Shown in pieces: positions 1-7,878 of a stretch of DNA of 64,000 nt (within the stretch, counting starts at the first letter, position 1; the number at the start of each line of letters is the position of its first letter). The position numbers and the translations under genes are program-made. The notes beneath the pieces were generated by a model. It worked only from the letters and a program-made list of their open reading frames with translations. It was not told the origin of the DNA and made no database searches. Source of the DNA: Planctomycetaceae bacterium (lineage in GTDB: Bacteria > Planctomycetota > Planctomycetia > Pirellulales > Pirellulaceae); NCBI GenBank assembly GCA_002717145.1, contig PBCP01000103.1:1-64000 (forward strand), in the 5' to 3' direction.

Positions 1-179
1 AACTACGAAGTATGTCAGTAACACCCAAAAAACCCTAGCGGCCCAAAGTAGATTTGTGAGTGCCAATAGGAAAGATCTATTTAATCTAAGGCAATAGAAT
101 TACCATGCTTCCTTTCGAGCCGAAGGTCCCATTAGCCCATCCTGTGGTTTTTTGGGTGTTACTGACATACTTCGTAGTT
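1..179. repeat. 34-bp perfect inverted repeat with 111-bp spacer
   Basis: Bases 1-34 are the exact reverse complement of bases 146-179. The right arm lies inside the signal-peptide region of the serine hydrolase gene that starts at 105. Position 35 and position 145 do not pair, so the repeat ends inward at 34 bp, but its outward end is cut by the window edge and could be longer. It may be a real cruciform-forming repeat or a fold-back chimera from assembly or amplification. Confidence 0.9.
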
Positions 180-1295
180 GCTGGAGAAGATTGTTCCGAT
201 GCGCTAGTGCAAGCAGAGCAACCTCAGGCGCCATCGTTTGAGCTTATTGAAGAGATTGTCAAGCAAGGGATTAAAGACGGGAAGATGCCCGGTGCTGTGG
301 TGGTTATCGCGGACCATGACAACGTGCTTTATCGCCGAGCCTTTGGGAACCGACAGATTGAGCCTGTAGCCGAGCCCATGACTCTAGATACGGTGTTCGA
401 TCTTGCATCGCTAACTAAGCCAATTGCCACGACGACATCGATTATGAAACTCATAGATGAAGGTAAGCTTTCCCCGCGGGCGAAAGTTTCGGAATACCTG
501 CCGGCATTTGGGAAACACGGGAAAGATTTGATTACGGTTGAGGATCTCCTGTTACACGTTGGTGGCTTAATTCCGGACAACTCTCTGAATGACTACCATG
601 ACGGGGTTGAGATGTCCTGGGAGAATATATGTGAACTGAAGCTTGTTACTGAGCGGGGAACCAGATTTACTTACACCGATGTTGGTTTTATTGTTCTGGG
701 TAAGCTTGTTGAGAAAATAAGTGGGCAAACACTAGATACGTTTTCACAAGCCAATGTATTCCAACCTCTGGGGATGAATGAGACAACATTTAATCCAATA
801 GCGGAGCTACGAAAACGAGCTGCTCCAACAGAACAACGTGATGGGAAATGGATTAAGGGTGAAGTTCATGATCCACGGGCTCACCTTTTACGCGGGGTAG
901 CAGGACACGCTGGCCTGTTTTCAACTGCAGATGACCTGACTCGATATGGTCAGCAAATGCTGGGGCTTGCCATGGGCAACCGGCTTATCCCCTTTTCCCA
1001 GTCAACCTTTAAACTGATGACTCGCCCCCGCAATGTAGAGCGTGACTCAAAAGTCATTGGTACTAGAACTTATGGCTGGGATCATCGCTCTCCCTATTCT
1101 AGTAATCGCGGTGATCAATTCTCTGATTCCGCCTTCGGACACGGGGGGTTCACAGGGACTGTTATGTGGATTGATCCTGAAATAGACCGGGTATTTATTT
1201 TCCTCAGTAATCGTTTGCATCCCGATGGCAACGGCAGTGTGAATCGGCTTGCCGGTGAGATAGCGTCGATCATTGGGGCTACTGCTAAGCGTTAA
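105..1295 (+). CDS. Secreted serine hydrolase, beta-lactamase/esterase (class C PBP-like) family
   Basis: A 396-residue protein with a hydrophobic N-terminus (residues about 13-26) that looks like a signal peptide, so it probably acts outside the cytoplasm. The beta-lactamase-fold catalytic set is visible: Ser102-x-x-Lys105 (SLTK), Tyr190-Thr-Asp192 as the YxN-type motif, and His346-Gly-Gly as the KTG-like triad. The stretch around residues 252-280 (VHDPRAH then GVAGHAGLFST) is typical of the EstB/class C-like serine hydrolases found in Bacteroidetes and Planctomycetes. The substrate cannot be read from the sequence; esterase or cell-wall peptidase activity is more likely than antibiotic hydrolysis. 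The inverted repeat 1-34/146-179 overlaps the codons for residues about 15-25, so the N-terminus deserves caution. Confidence 0.85.
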   Translation: MLPFEPKVPLAHPVVFWVLLTYFVVAGEDCSDALVQAEQPQAPSFELIEEIVKQGIKDGKMPGAVVVIADHDNVLYRRAFGNRQIEPVAEPMTLDTVFDLASLTKPIATTTSIMKLIDEGKLSPRAKVSEYLPAFGKHGKDLITVEDLLLHVGGLIPDNSLNDYHDGVEMSWENICELKLVTERGTRFTYTDVGFIVLGKLVEKISGQTLDTFSQANVFQPLGMNETTFNPIAELRKRAAPTEQRDGKWIKGEVHDPRAHLLRGVAGHAGLFSTADDLTRYGQQMLGLAMGNRLIPFSQSTFKLMTRPRNVERDSKVIGTRTYGWDHRSPYSSNRGDQFSDSAFGHGGFTGTVMWIDPEIDRVFIFLSNRLHPDGNGSVNRLAGEIASIIGATAKR

Positions 1296-1305
1296 AGACA
1301 TACGG

Positions 1306-1330
1306 TAGATGAATACCCTTCATTCATCTA
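1306..1330. other. Stem-loop after the serine hydrolase gene
   Basis: A 9-bp perfect stem (1306-1314 pairing with 1322-1330, TAGATGAAT/ATTCATCTA) with a 7-nt loop follows the stop codon at 1295. It has no U-run afterwards, so it is not a textbook rho-independent terminator; mRNA 3' end protection is possible. Confidence 0.4.
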
Positions 1331-1508
1331 AGGAACTCGCCCAATCCTCATGTTCCTTACGCATTAACAGTGACTTGAAGAATTGGCCCGCGGAAGCGAT
1401 TTTCTGGTTCTATTAGGGGACATTCTCCCACTTGCCGATGTGAATGAGTCAGTCTAGGATGCATGTTTACCCATTTACAAAAGCTGTAAAGTATTAGTGA
1501 ATTCAACT

Positions 1509-2015
1509 ATGCGTCACGTCATCTCAGCCTTGGTTCAGAACGTACCCGGAGTGCTTGCACACGTGTCAGGTATGCTGGCGTCCCGAGGCTTCAATATCGA
1601 CTCACTTGCAGTCGGTGCTACTGAAGACCCTACACTTTCACGAATGACATTTGTGGTTGTGGGAGACAACAGTGTGCTGGAGCAAGTTGCGAAACAGTTA
1701 GAGAAGATTGTGACCGTGGTTCAGGTGACTGATATCAGTGCCTATTATCATGTTGAGCGTGATTTAATGCTCATTAAAGTCAAAGCTGAGACAGGTATTC
1801 AGCGGTCTGAAATTCGTGAATTGGTTGATATTTTTCGCGGAAAGATAGTGGATGTTGGTCAGTCAGAATTGATGATCGAAATTTCGGGCCGCGAATCGAA
1901 ACTGGAAGCTTTTATCGAACGAGTTCGCCCCTTTGGAATTTCGGCGTTGTCCCGTACAGGTCGTATTGCTCTGATCCGTAGCGATTCGCTGGAGTCAGGT
2001 GAAAACAAAGACTAG
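1509..2015 (+). CDS. ilvH: Acetolactate synthase small (regulatory) subunit
   Basis: This is the regulatory subunit of acetolactate synthase (acetohydroxyacid synthase), the first common step of valine, leucine and isoleucine synthesis. An N-terminal ACT domain opens with MRHVISALVQNVPGVLAHVSG and the SRGFNIDSLAVG motif, followed by the DPTLSRMT motif and the C-terminal ALS_ss_C region. At 168 residues it has the usual length. A GTG at 1497 would add four residues, but the ATG at 1509 matches the family N-terminus; neither has a convincing Shine-Dalgarno sequence. It lies about 100 bp upstream of ilvC on the same strand, an ordinary branched-chain arrangement, but the catalytic subunit gene ilvB is not in this window. 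Confidence 0.95.
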   Translation: MRHVISALVQNVPGVLAHVSGMLASRGFNIDSLAVGATEDPTLSRMTFVVVGDNSVLEQVAKQLEKIVTVVQVTDISAYYHVERDLMLIKVKAETGIQRSEIRELVDIFRGKIVDVGQSELMIEISGRESKLEAFIERVRPFGISALSRTGRIALIRSDSLESGENKD

Positions 2016-2117
2016 TAACTGAGTCCGACTGCAGATTGTGCGTGAACCGCTCGCTAAGGCTCAGAAGAATAAAAACAAGATCCCAAATTATTTGTTTGTG
2101 AAAGAAGGTAATCTTCA

Positions 2118-3122
2118 ATGGCAGCCCAGATTTATTATGACAACGATGCTGACCTTTCTCTGTTGAAAGACAAAACCATCGCAATTCTTGGTTATGGTTC
2201 GCAGGGACATGCTCAGGCCCAAAACCTGCGTGATAGCGGATGTAACGTGGTTATTGGTCAAAGGCCTGGAAGTGCAAATTATGACCTTGCCGTTAGTCAT
2301 GGTTTTGAGCCGGTTTCTCTTGCCGAAGCTACCCAGCAGGGAGATTTGGTGAATGTCCTGCTTCCAGATGAAGTTCAGGGTGATATATACCGTGAGCAGA
2401 TTCGTGATAATCTGAGCGAAGGTAATATCCTGATGTGTTCTCATGGATTTAATATTCACTTCGGTCAGGTGAGTCCTCCTGCTGGAGTAGATGCTTTACT
2501 TGTTGCTCCGAAAGGTCCCGGTCACCTTGTTCGTGCGGAATATGAAAAAGGTGGTGGAGTTCCCAGCCTGATTGCTTTAAGCGATGGTGCCAGTGAAGAA
2601 ACCAAAGCGCTTGGATTAGCTTATGCCAAGGGTATCGGCGGTACACGCGGTGGCGTGATTCAAACTTCATTTGCTGAAGAAACCGAAACGGATTTGTTCG
2701 GTGAACAAGTTGTTCTTTGTGGTGGTGTTAGTGAACTCGTAAAGATGGCTTTCGAGACATTGGTGGAAGCTGGCTACCAGCCTGAGATGGCTTACTTCGA
2801 ATGCCTCCATGAATTGAAGCTGATCGTGGATCTATTCTACGAAGGCGGAATCAGCTACATGCGTTACAGTGTTTCCAATACTGCAGAGTACGGAGACTAC
2901 ATGACCGGTCCTCGTATCATTACAGAAGACACTCGTCAGGTAATGCGACAGGTATTGCGTGAAATTCAGGAAGGCGTTTTTGCGAAAAACTGGATCCTTG
3001 AAAATAAAGGTGGGGCAGCGAATTTCAAGAGTCGCCGCCGAATCGATAAAGACCATGAGTTGGAGTTGGTTGGTCGACGCCTCCGTAAGCTAATGACTTG
3101 GATTGATGCTAAAGAATATTAA
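2118..3122 (+). CDS. ilvC: Ketol-acid reductoisomerase (class I)
   Basis: The enzyme converts 2-acetolactate and 2-aceto-2-hydroxybutyrate to the dihydroxy acids in valine and isoleucine synthesis, using NADPH and Mg2+. The 334-residue length is that of class I (short) enzymes. The N-terminal Rossmann domain has GYGSQGHAQAQNL with the GQRPGS cofactor loop after it. The knotted C-terminal domain carries the Mg-binding ETDLFGEQ segment and the HELKLIVDLFYEGG helix. A Shine-Dalgarno-like GAAAGAAGG lies upstream of the ATG. It is followed by a good terminator at 3148-3173, so ilvH-ilvC probably ends a transcription unit here. Confidence 0.97.
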   Translation: MAAQIYYDNDADLSLLKDKTIAILGYGSQGHAQAQNLRDSGCNVVIGQRPGSANYDLAVSHGFEPVSLAEATQQGDLVNVLLPDEVQGDIYREQIRDNLSEGNILMCSHGFNIHFGQVSPPAGVDALLVAPKGPGHLVRAEYEKGGGVPSLIALSDGASEETKALGLAYAKGIGGTRGGVIQTSFAEETETDLFGEQVVLCGGVSELVKMAFETLVEAGYQPEMAYFECLHELKLIVDLFYEGGISYMRYSVSNTAEYGDYMTGPRIITEDTRQVMRQVLREIQEGVFAKNWILENKGGAANFKSRRRIDKDHELELVGRRLRKLMTWIDAKEY

Positions 3123-3147
3123 TCAAAGCTCATAGTCTGATTGGAAG

Positions 3148-3173
3148 ACGGAGCTTTTCACGGCTCCGTTTTT
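3148..3173 (+). terminator. Rho-independent terminator after ilvC
   Basis: A 7-bp stem ACGGAGC/GCTCCGT (3148-3154 with 3163-3169) with an 8-nt loop runs directly into a T-tract ending at 3173, 25 bp after the ilvC stop codon. Confidence 0.8.
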
Positions 3174-3184
3174 CATGCGCTGAT

Positions 3185-3223
3185 TTCAAACAGGTCAGGC
3201 GAAATGCAGTTGACCTGTTTGAA
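3185..3223. repeat. 13-bp perfect inverted repeat
   Basis: TTCAAACAGGTCA (3185-3197) is perfectly inverted at 3211-3223 with a 13-bp spacer. It lies between the ilvC terminator and the FHA gene. It has no T-run right after it, so it could be a second weak terminator, an operator, or a structured leader of the FHA gene at 3295. Confidence 0.6.
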
Positions 3224-3294
3224 TTTATAGATTCCCAAAATCTATATTCAGGTATACCATTGGAGTTCACTGACCACTCACTGAGAATAATTCA

Positions 3295-3981
3295 TTGAAC
3301 CAATTTCCCTCTAACTCTGATTCGATCACATTGCGTGTGCTTGACGGTGCAGACCGTGGCCGTGTGTACAACGATCTGGAGCTCCCAATTACCATTGGTC
3401 GGGAAGAAGGGAGCCAAATCCAATTAAACGATGAACGAATAAGTCGGTTTCATGCCAAACTACAGCTGGATCACGGCCAGATAGTCTTAACTGATCTGGG
3501 AAGTACAAATGGAACGAAAGTTAATGGTGAAGAGGTTCAAATCAGGATCCTGCGATTTGGAGATTTAGTTTCATTGGGGCGCAGTGTTTTACTATTTGGG
3601 TCGCGAGAACAGATTGCCGGGCGTTTACAGCAAATCCGAACAGGTGAATCGGGTTCGCACTCCGGAGATCTTACGGATGAGTCATTGGCATCAAATCCCG
3701 ACCTGGGTTTTGAGTTGGATTTTGATGACGAACGTGAGATTCAGGCGGCTCTTCATATTCTCGATCCACCTGAAATGCCAAGTCGTTTATCACCCGGTCA
3801 GGCGGCTCAGATGGCAGAAATCATGGAATTCATTCATGCACGCCTTCGGTCACTTATGAATTCAGCAACCAAAGTAGATGCCGATACGATGGCTTTAAGT
3901 TTTCGGAAATGGCAGAGTCTCCTAGATTTACAATCTCGGGTCGCTGAATATATTCGTCGCATCGGAGACCCTCAGGATTGA
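3295..3981 (+). CDS. FHA-domain protein
   Basis: A 228-residue soluble protein with an N-terminal forkhead-associated domain (residues about 10-105). The phosphothreonine-binding landmarks are clear: IGR, then SRFHA, then LTDLGSTNGTKVNG. FHA domains bind phosphothreonine peptides, so a partner kinase is implied but none is adjacent; a kinase-like gene lies 30 kb downstream. Residues about 115-228 are acidic and then helical with no domain I recognise. The start is a TTG, because no ATG occurs before or within the FHA fold; the ribosome-binding site is weak. The biological target is unknown. Confidence 0.85.
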   Translation: MNQFPSNSDSITLRVLDGADRGRVYNDLELPITIGREEGSQIQLNDERISRFHAKLQLDHGQIVLTDLGSTNGTKVNGEEVQIRILRFGDLVSLGRSVLLFGSREQIAGRLQQIRTGESGSHSGDLTDESLASNPDLGFELDFDDEREIQAALHILDPPEMPSRLSPGQAAQMAEIMEFIHARLRSLMNSATKVDADTMALSFRKWQSLLDLQSRVAEYIRRIGDPQD

Positions 3982-4226
3982 GTTGGAGGAATGGCATGGG
4001 TTCTAATTTTCAAATAGTCACTCTACTCTTTGTGGCTAAAGAATCTTTTATTGTGCACAACGCAAAATTCTGATTTGCCAAACAATTCGGATACGAGGTT
4101 GTACCACTCAAAGTGTAATAACGCCGGTAATTTGTCAGTCGCATTAATTGTCCTCGAAAGAATTCTTTTTTAGAATTGGAGTCGACCGGATCGGTTTTAT
4201 TTCTGACTCAGAATCAAAGGGATAGG

Positions 4227-7200
4227 ATGCCCATGAGTACTCGGCCGTTTACTCATCTTCATTGTCACACACATTACAGCCTGCTCGATGGCGCATCGAG
4301 TATTCCAAAGCTTGTTGGACGGGCTAAAGATCACGGGTTTAATTCGCTTGCGATTACCGATCACGGAAACCTGCATGGAGCTCTGCAGTTTTACAAAGAA
4401 TGTAAAAAGAACGATATCAATCCGATCATCGGCTACGAAGCTTATATTGCGCCGGGAAGTCGGTTTGAAAAGTCTGGCTCCATGCGAGAGTCAAATTATC
4501 ACCTTACATTACTGGCACAAAACCGCACCGGATTTAAAAACCTGGTCAAGATGGCGTCCCATGCATATCTCGAAGGATTTTATTACAAACCCAGAATTGA
4601 TAAGCAGCTTCTTGAAGATCACAGTGAAGGGATAATCTGTTTAAGTGGTTGTGTTTCGAGCGAATTCAATCAGGCGATTCTTAAGGGCTATGGAGACATT
4701 CCGGACTTAGACAAAGCGATTGAAGCATCGAAGTGGTTTGAGTCGATTTTTGGCGATCGTTACTTTATCGAAGTAATGAACAACGGAATAGAAATTCAGC
4801 GTATGGCTTTAGAAGGAGCCGTTGCTGTAGCCAAGCAAATTGGGACTCCTGTGGTGGCAACCAGCGACTGTCACTACGTGGATCCTCAGGATGCAGAAGC
4901 CCAGGATGTGATGCTCTGTATTAACACCGGACGGTTTCGTACCGACACATCACGAATGAAGATGGATGGCAATGAGTACTATCTTAAAAGTGCTGAGCAA
5001 ATGTATGAGGCATTTCCGGGGATGGAAGACGCTGTATCCAGAACTCAGGAAATCGCTAACACTGTTGATATCGACCTTGAGTTAGGAAATCGCTATTTCC
5101 CATCCTTTAAGCTGCCGGACGAGCGAACAAGTCCCCAATATCTGCGAGATCTTTGTGAGCAGGGATTGCGGGAACGCTACGAAGGTGATGCTGAGATGGT
5201 AAACGAGGACGGCGTTTTAGCTGAGGTGGTTCAACAGCGACTCGACCGTGAACTTGCCGTCATCGAAAAACTCGGATTTGATGATTACTTTCTGATTTGT
5301 TGGGATTTTGTCGTCGTGGCTCGTGAACGGGGAATCCCGGCAACCGCTCGTGGCAGTGGCGTAGGTGCGATCGTCTGTTTCGCCCTTTATCTCAGTCACG
5401 TCTGTCCCATTAAGTACGATTTACTTTTTGAACGATTTCTGGATGAAAACCGGTTGGAAGCACCGGATATCGATATTGACTTCTGTAAAGATCGTCGAGG
5501 GGAAGTGATTCAGTATGTGAAGGATGAGTATGGCGAAGCGAATGTTGCTCAGATTGGAACCTTTGGAACGCTGGCGTGTAAAGCAGCTATCAAAGATGTT
5601 GGTCGGGCTCTTGGGATTCCCCTGCATCGGGTGAATCAAATTACCGGGATGGTCCCGGATGAACTGAAAATCACGATCAGCTCAGCACTGGAAAAAAGTG
5701 CTGATATGAAGATGGTGTATGAGTCCGATCCTGAAATTCGTGAATTGTTGGATTTGGCTCAACGAATTGAAGGTCTCGCTCGAAATGTCGGTACGCATGC
5801 CGCTGCGGTGGTGATTGCCGATGAACCCCTGACTGAATATGTACCACTCTGTCGTGTTTCCGGCAAGGAAGATGTGATCACACAGTGGTCAATGAATGAT
5901 GTCGAGGACGCCGGTCTTCTCAAAATGGACTTTCTGGGCCTCAAAAACCTGACGATCCTGAGGATCGCTGTCGATCTGATCGAACAAACGACCGGACAAC
6001 GAATCGATCCGCTGAAGTTTCCACTTGACGATCAAAAGACTTTTGATCTGCTATGCCGTGGAGAAACGAAAGGTGTGTTCCAGCTGGAGTCAGGAGGGAT
6101 TCGTGACTTATTGCAGCGGATGAAACCAGACCATTTCCTGGATATCGTAGCCACCAACGCGTTGTATCGACCAGGCCCACTTGAAGGGGGAATGGTCGAC
6201 GACTATATCGCTGTCAAGCACGGTCAAAAAGAAGCTCAATATGCACATCCTGTCCTCAAAGAAATTCTTGAGGAAACCCATGGAGTGATGGTTTATCAGG
6301 AACAGGTGATGAGAATCCTGAATCGACTTGGTGGAATCGAATTGGCCAGTGCATATACCTGTATTAAGGCAATCAGCAAAAAGAAAGAAGCAATTATCCA
6401 AGCCAATCGGGAAGACTTCCTCAGAGGGGCTGTGGAGAAAGGATTGTCTCAGGCTGAGGCTGACAATTTCTGGAATATGATTGTCAAATTTGCGGGGTAT
6501 GGTTTTAACAAAAGTCATTCAACGGCTTATGCTCTGATTGCTTATCAGACTGCTTATCTGAAGGCACACTACAGTGTCGAATACATGGGAGCTCTCCTTA
6601 CAGGTGACATCCCCGGGCGTAACTTCATGAGGAAAGACTCTCTAATCGAGCATATCGAAGATTGTGCCCGGATGGAGATTGAACTGGTGGCGCCGAGCGT
6701 AAATACATCGGGAGTTGAGTTCACTGTTGATGATGGCAAAGTCTTTTTTGGGATGTCTGCAATCAAGGGTTGCGGTGGTTCCGCAGCAGAAGCACTTGTC
6801 CGAGCTCGGCAGGCAGACGGGCCATTTAAGGATATTTTTGAACTGTGTGAACGAGTTGAAACATCCGTTTGCAATCGCAGTTCACTTGAAAACCTGATTA
6901 AAGCAGGAGCGATGGATTGCTTCGGAGCCAATCGACGACAATTGATGGAAGTGTTGGAGCGTGCAATTCAGGCCGGTCAGGCTATGCAGGCGGACAATCG
7001 AAGTGGTCAGCAAAATCTGTTCGGAGCGTTTGAGGAATCTGAAGATCAGCAGGAATTGAACCCGACTGCAGATTTACCCCAAATTGATGAATTCCCGGAA
7101 CGGGAAAAACTAATGATGGAAAAGGAAGTGTTGGGGTATTATCTGACAGCTCATCCACTCGATGAACACATGTCAAAACTCAATCAATTTACATCCCATA

Positions 7201-7790
7201 CCACCGTCAAACTGATTGATATTCCGGATCGCGGCGAAGTCATCCTCGGAGGCATGATTTCGAGTATTAAGGAAGCACATACAAGGAATCCTAAACCCGG
7301 TCAGCCATCGAAGTATGCTAACTTCGATTTGGAAGATGTGGATGGTTCGGTGCGATGTATTATGTGGCCACGACAATATGCCGAATTCGGTCATCTGATT
7401 GTCCCCGATGACATTGTGATCATCAAAGGGATCGTGGACCGACGAGGAGGAGGTGATGAATGTAATATCATCATCAATGAATTGGTGCCCTTATCTCAGA
7501 TTGAAGATCGTTATACAACCGGAATGATTGTGCGTATTCAGGAAGCAGCGCACGGTTTGCAGATGATTCCCAAATTGCGGGAAGTGACACGAGCTTACCC
7601 CGGTCGGCGAAAACTTCAGTTGGTCATACAGCTATCTGATGGCACTAGTGTTACATTGGACTCTCAGGCTCAGGGAGTTGACATTAATAATGAACTTCGC
7701 AATCGTCTCGATGAATTGCTGGGGGGTGGAAATATCCAAATGATCACCAGCCCACCCAAAGTCCAAAATCGACCTGCGTATGCCCGATAA
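4227..7790 (+). CDS. dnaE: DNA polymerase III alpha subunit
   Basis: This is the replicative polymerase catalytic subunit, about 1187 residues and close to the usual DnaE1 length. Order: N-terminal PHP domain (HLHCHTHYSLLDG, ITDHGN, GYEAYI, NYHLTLL, LSGCVS, TSDCHY), polymerase core with the acidic motif PDIDIDFCKDRR and ATARGSGVGAIV, then helix-hairpin-helix, OB-fold (VILGGMISSI) and C-terminal clamp/tau-binding region. The PHP domain seems to keep all nine metal ligands, unlike the degenerate PHP of Escherichia coli. The longest frame begins at a TTG at 4176, but family alignment and AAAGGGATAGG upstream favour ATG 4227 or 4233. No intein is present. Confidence 0.97.
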   Translation: MPMSTRPFTHLHCHTHYSLLDGASSIPKLVGRAKDHGFNSLAITDHGNLHGALQFYKECKKNDINPIIGYEAYIAPGSRFEKSGSMRESNYHLTLLAQNRTGFKNLVKMASHAYLEGFYYKPRIDKQLLEDHSEGIICLSGCVSSEFNQAILKGYGDIPDLDKAIEASKWFESIFGDRYFIEVMNNGIEIQRMALEGAVAVAKQIGTPVVATSDCHYVDPQDAEAQDVMLCINTGRFRTDTSRMKMDGNEYYLKSAEQMYEAFPGMEDAVSRTQEIANTVDIDLELGNRYFPSFKLPDERTSPQYLRDLCEQGLRERYEGDAEMVNEDGVLAEVVQQRLDRELAVIEKLGFDDYFLICWDFVVVARERGIPATARGSGVGAIVCFALYLSHVCPIKYDLLFERFLDENRLEAPDIDIDFCKDRRGEVIQYVKDEYGEANVAQIGTFGTLACKAAIKDVGRALGIPLHRVNQITGMVPDELKITISSALEKSADMKMVYESDPEIRELLDLAQRIEGLARNVGTHAAAVVIADEPLTEYVPLCRVSGKEDVITQWSMNDVEDAGLLKMDFLGLKNLTILRIAVDLIEQTTGQRIDPLKFPLDDQKTFDLLCRGETKGVFQLESGGIRDLLQRMKPDHFLDIVATNALYRPGPLEGGMVDDYIAVKHGQKEAQYAHPVLKEILEETHGVMVYQEQVMRILNRLGGIELASAYTCIKAISKKKEAIIQANREDFLRGAVEKGLSQAEADNFWNMIVKFAGYGFNKSHSTAYALIAYQTAYLKAHYSVEYMGALLTGDIPGRNFMRKDSLIEHIEDCARMEIELVAPSVNTSGVEFTVDDGKVFFGMSAIKGCGGSAAEALVRARQADGPFKDIFELCERVETSVCNRSSLENLIKAGAMDCFGANRRQLMEVLERAIQAGQAMQADNRSGQQNLFGAFEESEDQQELNPTADLPQIDEFPEREKLMMEKEVLGYYLTAHPLDEHMSKLNQFTSHTTVKLIDIPDRGEVILGGMISSIKEAHTRNPKPGQPSKYANFDLEDVDGSVRCIMWPRQYAEFGHLIVPDDIVIIKGIVDRRGGGDECNIIINELVPLSQIEDRYTTGMIVRIQEAAHGLQMIPKLREVTRAYPGRRKLQLVIQLSDGTSVTLDSQAQGVDINNELRNRLDELLGGGNIQMITSPPKVQNRPAYAR

Positions 7791-7793
7791 CGG

Positions 7794-7815
7794 CAGCGGA
7801 TAGTATTATCCACTG
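7794..7815. other. Imperfect hairpin between convergent dnaE and decarboxylase genes
   Basis: CAGcGGATA (7794-7802) pairs with TATCCaCTG (7807-7815), eight pairs with one mismatch and a 4-nt loop, in the 88-bp gap between two convergent genes. It lacks a clear U-run. A role as a bidirectional 3' end is possible but weakly supported. Confidence 0.3.
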
Positions 7816-7878
7816 ACAGTAATCAAGACATGCAGAGGTGTTAGCAACGTTAGTTCGCTCACATTGTCCTGCCACACA

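Noticed and set aside
4227-7790. Intein in dnaE
   Set aside because: The polymerase motifs run without interruption and the length is normal.
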